A stretch of DNA of 64,000 nucleotides from Pseudoalteromonas phenolica. GTDB taxonomy: Bacteria; Pseudomonadota; Gammaproteobacteria; Enterobacterales; Alteromonadaceae. Numbering within the stretch: position 1 is the stretch's first letter; each line of letters starts with the position of its first letter. The notes below the pieces were generated by a model. It did not search any database and had not been told where the DNA came from. It worked only from the letters and a program-made list of their open reading frames with translations. The stretch covers positions 1,054,001-1,118,000 of the forward strand of contig NZ_CP013187.1 in the NCBI RefSeq assembly GCF_001444405.1, written 5' to 3'. Shown here piece by piece: positions 1 to 8,338 of this stretch. The position numbers and the translations under genes were made by a program.

Positions 1-64
1 AGCTCACCTCTAATATATTTTGCCTCATGTTGTAAGCAAATTTATTCAATTCGGGATAACTCAT
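1..64 (-). CDS. Partial CDS (N-terminus only), possibly transketolase N-terminal subunit
   Basis: An ATG at 64 follows a good ribosome binding site (AAGAGGAA) and opens a frame that runs off the window after 21 residues (MSYPELNKFAYNMRQNILEV...). It begins 11 bases after the SDR stop codon, so it is the next gene of the same operon. The pattern L-x-x-F-A-x-x-x-R-x-x-I-L-E-V resembles the first helix of stand-alone transketolase N-terminal subunits, but 21 residues cannot prove this. The existence of a gene here is fairly sure; the identity is a guess. Confidence 0.45.
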   Translation of the reverse strand, partial: MSYPELNKFAYNMRQNILEVS

Positions 65-74
65 TAGGTTCCTC

Positions 75-821
75 TTAAATTAGTCCACCATCGACATTAA
101 TTACTTGTCCTGTGATGTGTGAAGAAAGATCGCTGCATAAGAAAAGGGCTGTATTAGCGATATCTTGTGCTGAGGCTGCTTTTTTTAGCAAACTTCTAGA
201 AACTAGGTCTGTTTTAGCTTGTTGATCCATTTCATCTGCCATATCTGTTAAAGTAACTCCAGGTGCAATAGCATTGACTCTTATACCGATATCAGCAAGC
301 TCTAACGCCATGCTAAGAGATGCTCTTTCAAATGCTGATTTAGTACAGCCATACGCTAGAGTGCCTTTATCTATTTGATGCGTTGCGCTAGACAATATAT
401 TTATAATACAACCGCTTTTTTGCCTATGCATTAGCCTCGATATTTGTTGAGATAGCAAAAGTTGGTTAAACAAATTCACTTCAAACAGTTGTTTCATATC
501 TTCTATTGAAGTTAATTGGAATAAAGAGCCTGATGCTATACCTGCGCAGTTAATTAATATATCAACTGATTTAGAGATAGCTCTTACTTCTTTCACAGCA
601 GATTTGACTTTGTCACTTTGGCTTAGGTCTAATTCGACAAAATGTAATTGAGGGTTATAGTCAAATAATAATTTAGCTGAATGAGTGTCTCTTACAGCAG
701 CAATAACTTTACAACCATGAGCAAGAAGAGTTTCGGTTATAGCTTTACCTATCCCTCTGTTTGCACCAGTAACTACAGCAGTTTTACCTTGAGTAAGTTG
801 ACCTTTAATGTAAGGGATCAT
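75..821 (-). CDS. SDR-family NAD(P)-dependent oxidoreductase (FabG-like)
   Basis: This is a classical short-chain dehydrogenase/reductase of 248 residues, the usual size. The cofactor motif TGANRGIG is at residues 18-25, NCAG at 91-94, the catalytic serine at 144/145, and the Y157-x3-K161 pair follows. The C-terminus ends ITGQVINVDGG, as in FabG. Such enzymes reduce a keto group or oxidise an alcohol with NAD(P)H or NAD(P). Its start codon overlaps the stop of the upstream gene (ATGA, 818-821), so translation is coupled. Beside a FabZ-like dehydratase and LuxC/LuxE homologues, it may process an acyl or sugar intermediate; the substrate cannot be read from sequence. Confidence 0.85.
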   Translation of the reverse strand: MIPYIKGQLTQGKTAVVTGANRGIGKAITETLLAHGCKVIAAVRDTHSAKLLFDYNPQLHFVELDLSQSDKVKSAVKEVRAISKSVDILINCAGIASGSLFQLTSIEDMKQLFEVNLFNQLLLSQQISRLMHRQKSGCIINILSSATHQIDKGTLAYGCTKSAFERASLSMALELADIGIRVNAIAPGVTLTDMADEMDQQAKTDLVSRSLLKKAASAQDIANTALFLCSDLSSHITGQVINVDGGLI

Positions 822-1249
822 TTTAATTTCCTATAGATTGGCCCGCGCTCATAGACATCTTCTAATAACAGCCAATCATCATTTTCTAGATTATTACCTT
901 CGGGGAATGGAGGAACAGCACCTGCCGATATGTTTTTAAGAACGTAAGGGTGAGTATAATATGCCGTTAAACACTGATGGATAAAGTGGTTAACGAGTTG
1001 AAGGTTTTCACGCTTTGCTCGTTCTACACATGTTAATAGCGACTTATCGTCTAATTGTGCTAATTTAAGTGAAAACTTTCTGGCAGCAACGTTATTTAAT
1101 AGTTCAAAAAAACCGTTAACCTGTTCTTCATTTAAAAATTGATTTAAATATTTATCAAGATGGATTTCATTAGCAGAAGGCATGCTTAAATCATTATCAG
1201 CGGGTAAAATCACATCTAAAAATTGTATTAAACTCAATTTGATACCCAC
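818..1249 (-). CDS. Gluconate 2-dehydrogenase subunit 3-like protein
   Basis: This 143-residue protein starts with a segment typical of the gluconate 2-dehydrogenase subunit 3 family (FLDVILPADNDL at about residues 10-21), followed by helices and the segment YYTHPYVL. Family members are small partners of FAD-dependent GMC dehydrogenases, and the GMC gene lies directly upstream and overlaps this one by 16 bases, which supports the assignment. Known periplasmic family members often carry a Tat signal; none is visible here, so this pair probably acts in the cytoplasm. Similarity is judged by eye and is moderate. Confidence 0.6.
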   Translation of the reverse strand: MGIKLSLIQFLDVILPADNDLSMPSANEIHLDKYLNQFLNEEQVNGFFELLNNVAARKFSLKLAQLDDKSLLTCVERAKRENLQLVNHFIHQCLTAYYTHPYVLKNISAGAVPPFPEGNNLENDDWLLLEDVYERGPIYRKLK

Positions 1250-2841
1250 CTTTCGATATTATTACTTATGTAATCACAAAACTTTAAGGTTAATGCTTGC
1301 GCTGTTGCTACAGGGTTTACTGCTCCAGAGGTAATAAAAACACTACTATCAACAATAAAAAGGTTTTCGACTTCGTGAGCTTGACCATGCTGGTTTACGA
1401 CAGAGTTTGTTCTGTCGGTTCCCATTTTTGTTGTTCCCATTAAGTGCCAGCCAGCGTGTTTAACAGGGTAATGTGCTGCTGAGACTTTTGCCCCAGCTTC
1501 AGAAAATACAGTCTTAGCTTGTTCTATGCCATGCTCAAGCATTTTTTTAGTATTTTCTTGTAATGTGTAATGAACCTTTATACCAGGAATGCCAAAACTG
1601 TCGGAATTTTCAAAGTCTAGCTCAATTCTATTTTCAGGCACGGGTAAGTCTTCAGAAATGATGGCAATTCCCATATTTCTATTGAAATATTTAGCAAATT
1701 CCTGATGGTGCATTTTCCCAAGTGGAACTCTTCTAGTTAAGAAACCGCTGTAGGCGCTATCAACAGGAGATGAACCTCTTAATATATGAAGTGTATAACC
1801 TCTCTTAAAGTTTCTGTTTTCTTGAGTTTCATAAAATTGATGTGAATAAATGCTGCAGCCTTGAGGCCCAATGCTGGTATTTAGCGGTTCAGAAAATACG
1901 CCCTCAACATAAGCTAGTGGATGTAACATTAAATTGCGACCTACTAAGTCGAAGTTATTTAATAAGCCATTTGGAAAGCGCTTTGATTTACTATTGAGCA
2001 GTAATCTTGGAGTACCAACACCACTGCAAGCAAGTATCACCAATGATGCTTCCAAAAACAGTTCAGTGCCTTGGTTATCGTAATATTTGACACCTCGAGC
2101 TTTACCATTTTCGTCTAGTGGAATATCAAAAACTCGACATTCAGTAAGCACTTTTACACCCTGCAATTTAGCTTGTGGCCAGTATGTGACGTCAACACTG
2201 CCTTTGGCGCCTTGACTACATCCAGTATTGCATGGGCCTAGGTTTATACACGGAGCTCGATTTTGATGGTTTTTGGTATTTATGGCGCTGTAAGAGGGCC
2301 ACCAATGCCAGCCTAGGCGGTTAAATGCTTGTGCCAATTTTTCAGCGCCTTTTCCCATTGGAACAGGCGGAAGAAGTTGCTCATAATCAGGGTAAGCAGT
2401 ATCACCCACAAGACCAGATATCCCCATCATCTTTTCATTTTGATTAAAATAAGGAATGAGATCTTCGTAATCAAATGGCCAGTCTTCACCGACTTTATCA
2501 AGGCTATAAGTTGCAAAATCAGAAGGGTGGAAACGAGGAAAGTGCCCTGAATATAAAATGGTACTACCACCAAAACCATTAAAGTTAGCAAGTGAAATTG
2601 CTGAGTTATCATTATCGATTGGATAATCTGCTTTATTGTTTCGAATATTAGGGTCGAAACTAGCTGATTTCTTTTTATGTATTTCCCAATCAGTCTTGGT
2701 TGTTGGGAAGTGAGCCGCGTTGAATTCACTTCCTTGCTCTAAACAAACGATAGACAAATTTTTATTTTTACTTAGGCGCCAAGCCGCTGCAGCACCACTG
2801 GCTCCAGAGCCTACAATAACAATATCTACTTTAGAGATCAT
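1234..2841 (-). CDS. GMC-family FAD-dependent oxidoreductase (sugar/alcohol dehydrogenase type)
   Basis: The 535-residue protein begins with the FAD-binding motif GSGASG (residues 11-16) and ends with the GMC substrate domain, including WHLMGTTKMG (active-site H466) and the conserved NP at 509-510. Cysteines C198, C204 and C208 in CINLGPCNTGC have a spacing like the 3Fe-4S site of FAD glucose dehydrogenases, so it may pass electrons through a cluster rather than to oxygen. The subunit 3-like gene downstream is the expected partner. No signal peptide or Tat motif is seen. Likely role: oxidation of a hydroxyl group on a sugar or alcohol intermediate of this operon. Its ATG overlaps the dehydratase stop (2838-2841). 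Confidence 0.85.
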   Translation of the reverse strand: MISKVDIVIVGSGASGAAAAWRLSKNKNLSIVCLEQGSEFNAAHFPTTKTDWEIHKKKSASFDPNIRNNKADYPIDNDNSAISLANFNGFGGSTILYSGHFPRFHPSDFATYSLDKVGEDWPFDYEDLIPYFNQNEKMMGISGLVGDTAYPDYEQLLPPVPMGKGAEKLAQAFNRLGWHWWPSYSAINTKNHQNRAPCINLGPCNTGCSQGAKGSVDVTYWPQAKLQGVKVLTECRVFDIPLDENGKARGVKYYDNQGTELFLEASLVILACSGVGTPRLLLNSKSKRFPNGLLNNFDLVGRNLMLHPLAYVEGVFSEPLNTSIGPQGCSIYSHQFYETQENRNFKRGYTLHILRGSSPVDSAYSGFLTRRVPLGKMHHQEFAKYFNRNMGIAIISEDLPVPENRIELDFENSDSFGIPGIKVHYTLQENTKKMLEHGIEQAKTVFSEAGAKVSAAHYPVKHAGWHLMGTTKMGTDRTNSVVNQHGQAHEVENLFIVDSSVFITSGAVNPVATAQALTLKFCDYISNNIERWVSN

Positions 2842-3311
2842 AGCTCACTTTTCTTTTTTGGTAGATATTGTTCGAGTATTTCAGGAATAGTAATCATCAT
2901 ATCTGCTTCACAAGCAATTTCACCATTCACTTTTGCGATACCTCGGCCTTTACAAATACCTCTTTTCCAAGATAAGACTTCAGTTTCAATTTCAAATTTT
3001 TCACCAGGTTTCACTTCTCTTTTATACTTTACTGTATGTTGAAGCGCATGAGTTACTTTACCTTTTAAGCCAGGTAACGTTGTGATGGCGACAGTTAACA
3101 TTTGTGCTAGAGCTTCAAGTTGAAGTGCTCCAGGCATATTTGGTCCATCAGGAAAGTGAACAGGGAAATACCATTCATTCATAGTTAAATTTTTGTAACC
3201 TTTGGCGAATTTACCAGGAACGACTTCATCGACATGGTCAATCATCAAAAATGGGTATCTGTTTGGTTGATACTCTTGTAATTCAACACAATTTAAACTG
3301 AATTTTTCCAT
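2838..3311 (-). CDS. FabZ-like hotdog 3-hydroxyacyl dehydratase
   Basis: At 157 residues it matches FabZ in length. RYPFLMIDHV (about 18-27) is the family signature, and the catalytic histidine and glutamate are present in HFPDGPNMPGALQLEALAQ (about 53-71). FabZ dehydrates 3-hydroxyacyl-ACP in fatty acid synthesis. No ketosynthase or acyl carrier protein gene is found in this operon, so the protein is a pathway-specific paralogue or a hotdog enzyme with another substrate. It lies 23 bases after the luxC-like gene and its stop overlaps the GMC start. Confidence 0.82.
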   Translation of the reverse strand: MEKFSLNCVELQEYQPNRYPFLMIDHVDEVVPGKFAKGYKNLTMNEWYFPVHFPDGPNMPGALQLEALAQMLTVAITTLPGLKGKVTHALQHTVKYKREVKPGEKFEIETEVLSWKRGICKGRGIAKVNGEIACEADMMITIPEILEQYLPKKKSEL

Positions 3312-3334
3312 TTTACTTTATGGTCCTATAGTTT

Positions 3335-4552
3335 CTATTCTATTGTGATAGTGCGAGAAAGGCCGGCTATTATATCGTATCCATCCCATAAATTATGCAT
3401 ATTGAGGGCTTTGCCTGTAGGCACTATTCGATCGATACCGGTTAAATTATTATTGATGATCAACTCTTGAAGTGCATATTTATCTATACCTAGGTAACTT
3501 AGGGTTTGCACTTTTTCATTTATTAAAGGCACCAACTCATCGAGTGACTGTATGGATGCTTCATATATTTGTCCACTTGTACCTCGGAATTGATGTTGCG
3601 CTATATTCAATTTATCTACGGTAATTAAAGTTAATTGAGGTGAGATTATATCGACCTTAGTAACCTGATCATGATCAATAATGGCATCGCATGTATTAAC
3701 AAATTTATTTAAAACTTGAATGTCGTTTACATCAGTTCTCTTTTTGGCAGCTATGATAGAAACATTTTGCCAAATTTTTCCTTTTGCTTGTAAAATTGAG
3801 TTATTAGAACCCACCCAGATACATAGTTGTGGTGAAGAGCAGCCAGCTTGATCGAGTTGATAAATATCATTAAATATATTTTGACATTCACTTTGCAATT
3901 GATTGTTATCAATTGACAAAACATATTCTGCATTTATGACGCAAAAAGAATACCTGTCCGCAAAAGCAACCTCTCTTGAACGCGGCGGAGTAGGAAATTG
4001 CCTCATTTTATTTATGGTGCTGTCTCCACCCCAAATCACTTTTCCCGCGGCTTTACTAAACCAAAATGCAGAAATATCGTCATTATATTGATAACTTAAA
4101 AGTAGAATTCGTTTTGCTATAGAAAAGTTCTCGGGCTTGTTTATTAGATCAGTCAAAGTCTGCAAAACTATTTCGGTAGCGCGATTTGACTTGGAAGAGA
4201 GCCTAAGTACGCAGCTATTGCCAGCTAGCAAAGCAAAAGCTAATGAGTAAGCAAAATTAATAGGCACATTTGAAGGGCAGATATGAAAAGTGAGACCTAG
4301 ACCCATACTTAGTTCAGCGGTATGGCATTCCCTTCGCATAGATAATAGGTGAGATTTTCTGAGCCAAAATGCTAAAGCCATTAAATCTGGAGAAGATTTG
4401 GCCTCAGGGTGTCGCCTTATTTCGGTTGAGAGTGAGGTTAAAAAATCTATCGTACGCTCGTGCCATACTGTTTCTGGTCTGCAATGAAAGCTAGTCCAAT
4501 CTCCGAGTACCAGTTCACATTGAGTTTGAATACTATTTGGAATATGTATCAC
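3335..4552 (-). CDS. LuxC-like acyl-CoA/acyl-thioester reductase
   Basis: The 405-residue protein belongs to the LuxC acyl-CoA reductase family, a branch of the aldehyde dehydrogenase superfamily. Signatures are HICPSNVPINFAYS (90-103), LLAGNSCVLRLSSK (108-121) and the nucleophile segment DQAGCSSPQ with C238. In bioluminescent bacteria LuxC reduces an activated fatty acyl group to the aldehyde with NADPH. There is no luxAB here, so the product must serve something else. The start is GTG at 4552 with the Shine-Dalgarno stretch GAGGG just upstream; it overlaps the luxE-like gene by 20 bases. Confidence 0.87.
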   Translation of the reverse strand: MIHIPNSIQTQCELVLGDWTSFHCRPETVWHERTIDFLTSLSTEIRRHPEAKSSPDLMALAFWLRKSHLLSMRRECHTAELSMGLGLTFHICPSNVPINFAYSLAFALLAGNSCVLRLSSKSNRATEIVLQTLTDLINKPENFSIAKRILLLSYQYNDDISAFWFSKAAGKVIWGGDSTINKMRQFPTPPRSREVAFADRYSFCVINAEYVLSIDNNQLQSECQNIFNDIYQLDQAGCSSPQLCIWVGSNNSILQAKGKIWQNVSIIAAKKRTDVNDIQVLNKFVNTCDAIIDHDQVTKVDIISPQLTLITVDKLNIAQHQFRGTSGQIYEASIQSLDELVPLINEKVQTLSYLGIDKYALQELIINNNLTGIDRIVPTGKALNMHNLWDGYDIIAGLSRTITIE

Positions 4553-5618
4553 TACACCCTCTTACTTCTGCTTGTTTCACTCTGCCTAAGACATCAAAAT
4601 ATGTTCCTTTTCTTCCACATGGACAATCGTCTTCACCTAGTTTTATACCGATGTCCTCACTTAAAATACTGTGTCCGGGATAGCTATGCGGGAGTGCTGA
4701 AATTAATTGAATAAGTCCAACTTTATTATTTTTAAGAGGCTGCAAGGTTTTAAAGTCTCTCATTATCACTTCAGACCATGAAGAGCAGTGAAAGTGGCCT
4801 TGCTCGCACTCCATAAAGATAGAACCTGTTTGTTCTATCATACCGTAATAGTTGTGAATTCTTGGAATTTTGGATACGTTTTTAAGACGTGACTTAAAGT
4901 TAGTTTTGGAAATTTGACGAGACTCTATTTTTTTCCATCCCCCCCCATGAATTAGCGTACTATCCGTTAAGTCGATAGTCTGTTTTGTTTGCTCTAACGC
5001 TTCAACTAAATGCAGCCAAATAATATAGGTAAATCCAAAGATGAATTTTTCCTGCCCTCGGTATGTTTCAATAAACTCATTGATGGCATTTAAGTTCAGA
5101 CTCATATCGTCATTTAATGCATAAGTAATATCTCGACCATACATAGAAAAGCCAAGTATTCCTGCCGTTCGGGCAGAGAACTGAGTACGATTTTTTACTG
5201 TAGACGGACAATCAATCACAAGTAATGGTAGTCGCTTATTTCCAATGAAATTTCTAACAAGCTTAGAAAGAACTTTCACCTGATATATTGATGTTTCTTT
5301 ATCTAGGTATATTTTCGAAACTGATTGCCCGCTGGTGCCTGATGACATCATGGTTTTGATAACAGAATCATCAGGTACACTCTTGAGGGCTTGCGATTTA
5401 AACAGTCTAACAGGTAAAGGAAAAAGCTGACTGTAGGGGTGCGGAACAACATCTAGTTCAGGCATGAAACTTTTTAGCTTGGAAAAAGCGGGACAGTTAT
5501 CCGAGTGGTGCGCATCTAGCTCTAGTACTTTCGATAATAAAGTTGCTTGCTTTTGTTCTTTTTCCCAACTATATGCTGGCCAATCGGTTAAATCCAGTTG
5601 TTTTATTTCATTAAGCAT
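4533..5618 (-). CDS. LuxE-like acyl-protein synthetase
   Basis: The 361-residue protein has the LuxE acyl-protein synthetase marks: SSGTSGQ (92-98, ATP binding), HGGGWKK in the middle, and a C-terminal segment CPCGRKGTYFDVLGR ending in AEVRGC. LuxE activates a carboxylic acid as acyl-AMP and carries it as a thioester for LuxC, so these adjacent genes form a reductase pair. The HGGGWKK codons lie on an uninterrupted tract of eight cytosines (plus strand, 4939-4946), a slippage-prone site. The gene overlaps both the luxC-like gene and the ligase gene upstream. Confidence 0.87.
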   Translation of the reverse strand: MLNEIKQLDLTDWPAYSWEKEQKQATLLSKVLELDAHHSDNCPAFSKLKSFMPELDVVPHPYSQLFPLPVRLFKSQALKSVPDDSVIKTMMSSGTSGQSVSKIYLDKETSIYQVKVLSKLVRNFIGNKRLPLLVIDCPSTVKNRTQFSARTAGILGFSMYGRDITYALNDDMSLNLNAINEFIETYRGQEKFIFGFTYIIWLHLVEALEQTKQTIDLTDSTLIHGGGWKKIESRQISKTNFKSRLKNVSKIPRIHNYYGMIEQTGSIFMECEQGHFHCSSWSEVIMRDFKTLQPLKNNKVGLIQLISALPHSYPGHSILSEDIGIKLGEDDCPCGRKGTYFDVLGRVKQAEVRGCSDTYSK

Positions 5619-7015
5619 TGATAGTCGACCTTACCACTTTCTAGTCTGGGAATGCGGGATATAGTTTTGATATTTATAGCCGTAAAGTTAATTGCTAATA
5701 ATTCAGATAAATTAAATTTTAGCTTTGAAAGATCAATATCTAAATTACCTACAATAGCAATGTTTAGCTTATCATCGCTGCCATATGCAATGGCATCGTA
5801 ACCCAGTTCATACAGGATAGTTTCAACATGGGTTAGCGATATCCGATTACCGAAAACTTTGATAAAACGCTTAATGCGCCCCTTTAGGAAAAACAATCCT
5901 GAGTGGCACAATGCGAGATCTCCGGTTTCCAACAGACCCTTGTTTTCGTCACCGTTATTTAAATCAGTTAAAGACTTAGCATACCCTAAACAAACATTAT
6001 CGCCTTCATATACCAATTCGCCGATTTTACCGGAGGAAGTTATATCTCTACCTTCTCTATCTTTTACCCACAGTTTTCCATGTGGGATGGCTACACCGAT
6101 ACTATCTGGGTTTTCTTTTAATTTATTACTTGGTAAATAGGCAATTCGTGGAGAGGCCTCAGTTTGTCCATACATCACCCAAAATTGAACATTCATTTGC
6201 TCACAAAGTTGAGACATTTTTTGCAAGAAACGCTCATTAAGCTTACCTCCCGCTTGGGTCATTGTTTTCAGCTTGGGCAAATTCATTGTACTTAATCTCA
6301 TTCTAAGTAATGACTCATAATGAAAGGGCACACCTGAAAAACTTGTAATATCATGCTCTGCCATGCTCTCCCAAAAAGACTTGTCCATAATTGTTTCGTT
6401 GGTCAAATAAATAGATGCTCCGGCTATAAGATGGCTATTTAAAATAGATAGACCGTATGAGTAACTGATTGGAAGATGAGCGATGGCTCTCTCTTTCTCT
6501 GATATAGCTAAATATTCAATAATTGACCTAGCATTTGAAATTAAGTTTTGCTTACTGAACCTGACCAGCTTAGGTGAACCAGTAGAGCCAGAAGTCGTGG
6601 CTAAAAATGCGAGTTTTGGGTGGAGCTTTGGTTTAGTTGCAGCATTTTTTTTGAGCAAGCAATACTGCTTTCTTTCGTGAACAATATTAAACCCGGTGAA
6701 CTCGTTCACTCTTTTTTTGTCGACCAAAATAAAGTTGGGCTGATATTGCATAATTAAAGACTGTAACTGTTCAGCCTGTAATCTATTACTAAGTAATAAC
6801 GGAACCGTATTAAACTCCATGCCAGCCAAGTAAAAAGTGACAGCTGGATAGTCATTTTTAGCTATGATGAAAATAGTATTGTTAGGCTCTAACAGTCTGC
6901 TAGCCTCTACAGTGTCATGAGCAAGCTGCTGATACGTTATATGCTGACCGTCTTGTGAGATGATAGCGGTAGCATTTGGGCGATTTAAATTTATAAAGTC
7001 GAGAGAATGTTTCAT
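5603..7015 (-). CDS. AMP-forming acyl/aryl ligase (ANL superfamily)
   Basis: An adenylate-forming enzyme of 470 residues. Motifs in order: TTSGSTGSPK (P-loop-like, near residue 140), MYGQTEASPR, LLETGDLA, the hinge GRIKRFIKVFGNRISL, and C-terminal IPRLESGKVDY with the catalytic lysine. It should adenylate a carboxylic acid and hand it to CoA or a carrier protein. ATG at 7015 is preferred to a GTG nine bases upstream because the sequence AGGTGA lies five bases before it and the GTG is inside that site. Next to LuxE and LuxC homologues it adds a second acid-activating enzyme; the two may use different acids. No carrier protein gene is seen. Confidence 0.85.
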   Translation of the reverse strand: MKHSLDFINLNRPNATAIISQDGQHITYQQLAHDTVEASRLLEPNNTIFIIAKNDYPAVTFYLAGMEFNTVPLLLSNRLQAEQLQSLIMQYQPNFILVDKKRVNEFTGFNIVHERKQYCLLKKNAATKPKLHPKLAFLATTSGSTGSPKLVRFSKQNLISNARSIIEYLAISEKERAIAHLPISYSYGLSILNSHLIAGASIYLTNETIMDKSFWESMAEHDITSFSGVPFHYESLLRMRLSTMNLPKLKTMTQAGGKLNERFLQKMSQLCEQMNVQFWVMYGQTEASPRIAYLPSNKLKENPDSIGVAIPHGKLWVKDREGRDITSSGKIGELVYEGDNVCLGYAKSLTDLNNGDENKGLLETGDLALCHSGLFFLKGRIKRFIKVFGNRISLTHVETILYELGYDAIAYGSDDKLNIAIVGNLDIDLSKLKFNLSELLAINFTAINIKTISRIPRLESGKVDYQCLMK

Positions 7016-7035
7016 ACTAATCACCTAGCAACGTA

Positions 7036-8337
7036 TTAAACTACCTTGTTAACTTTTTCGATAAGCTTCGCTTGTAACAGCTTATTAATAATAGGGATAA
7101 GGTCTAGCGCACTTTCATTTATCTTATCTGCCAAATCAATTAGATCTCTTGTTCCATCCGCATAAGCAAGTAAATTAGTCATTTTTCTTACTTGTGAATA
7201 GTCTTGCTGCATATCACTTGTGTTTGGGTATAGGCCTCTTTTACCAAGCTGTGGTTCACACTGTGTAGTGACTTTATACACCCAGTTATATTCGAGAATT
7301 TCAATTGCAGATAATAATGCACGATAAGAGCCAGCCAAGCCATTTGGAGAGATGAGAGATAAGTTGTCCAAAGATGTATGATACTCTGGGAATGTACCAT
7401 ATTTTGATCTCATAATAGAGCATACAGGAAGGTCCACACCTGGTGAGCAAAACTGCCTTTCATCACTGCCTCTTTCTAAGAAGCTATAATGGGTATACTT
7501 CTCTGTATGGTGTTTTAAAGTATGTATAGCAACTTTATCTGCAAGGCTATTCTCTTGCCTGGAGTTTAGGTACGAGTAATCACGCTCATCACCAACACAG
7601 GTGACAATAAACCCAGCATTTAAATTTTGTTTTAGATGCTCAAGATGCTTTGATATATAGGCTATAGAGCCAATTGTCTCAGGTAAGAAAAGAATTCGAT
7701 AAGTGTATTCTCTTTCTTTCATTTTTTTTATTGCTTCGGCTAATGCAATAGTTACAACAGGGCCTGATAGTTCGTTGTTTGCCATAGATGGGTGGCATAT
7801 GTAAGTTGACAATAAAACTTCTTTTGAGCTCTTACCTGGAAAAACAATTTCGCCATAATTTAACTCCCCATCAAACAACTTAGACTTGATGACGACCTTG
7901 TAATCACCTTCTCGTAACTTAGTTCTTTGATTATGAGCCAAGCAAAACCCCCAATTGTCTTTATAATAAGAAGTGACATAAGGTATTGCGTCAGGCATTG
8001 AGGGGATACTAAATAAATGCTCTTGAAGTGCATCCAGTGACAGCGTCTTTTCTTGGGGGGTTGAATACCCCATTAAGTGCAAATTACACTCTTCGAAGTG
8101 GCATATTTTTTCGCCGCTAGGTGTAATAATGTAGGCGTCTTCGATAAACCACTCTTTTGGAACTGTCCAGTCAAATGCTTGCGTGCCAGATGCAATACTG
8201 CCAATATTTAGTTCGGGGATAATATCTTTTAAATACGATAATGTTTGTCTTACACCTGGGCCAGATAAGCTCCGATTTATAGGAAATAGCTCTTCAGCCC
8301 GTCTATACATTAGTTGACCTGTAGCGTCTAGATTCAT
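7036..8337 (-). CDS. DUF4910/DUF2172 aminopeptidase-like protein
   Basis: The 433-residue protein resembles the DUF4910 family: an M28-type peptidase fold with an inserted DUF2172 domain and a C-terminal winged helix. Visible marks are FPINRSLSGPGVRQTL near the start, the metal-site-like CHPSMANNELSG, LFLPETIGS, and GSDERQFCSPG followed by YHTSLDN. These proteins recur in polysaccharide and nonulosonate loci, but their reaction is not known to me. The ATG at 8337 follows AAAGGGAA at proper spacing and comes just after the pseI stop; a longer start at 8364 would overlap pseI and is less likely. Confidence 0.75.
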   Translation of the reverse strand: MNLDATGQLMYRRAEELFPINRSLSGPGVRQTLSYLKDIIPELNIGSIASGTQAFDWTVPKEWFIEDAYIITPSGEKICHFEECNLHLMGYSTPQEKTLSLDALQEHLFSIPSMPDAIPYVTSYYKDNWGFCLAHNQRTKLREGDYKVVIKSKLFDGELNYGEIVFPGKSSKEVLLSTYICHPSMANNELSGPVVTIALAEAIKKMKEREYTYRILFLPETIGSIAYISKHLEHLKQNLNAGFIVTCVGDERDYSYLNSRQENSLADKVAIHTLKHHTEKYTHYSFLERGSDERQFCSPGVDLPVCSIMRSKYGTFPEYHTSLDNLSLISPNGLAGSYRALLSAIEILEYNWVYKVTTQCEPQLGKRGLYPNTSDMQQDYSQVRKMTNLLAYADGTRDLIDLADKINESALDLIPIINKLLQAKLIEKVNKVV

Positions 8338-8338
8338 T

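Noticed and set aside
2329..2550. Open frames opposite to or inside the real genes, here and in many other places
   Set aside because: They lack ribosome binding sites and recognisable protein patterns and lie fully within well-supported genes.
3335..5618. A bioluminescence (lux) operon
   Set aside because: LuxC and LuxE homologues are present but luxA, luxB and luxD are not, and the neighbours are sugar and redox genes.
7016..7024. GTG start of the AMP ligase three codons upstream
   Set aside because: It falls within the AGGTGA ribosome binding site of the ATG at 7015.
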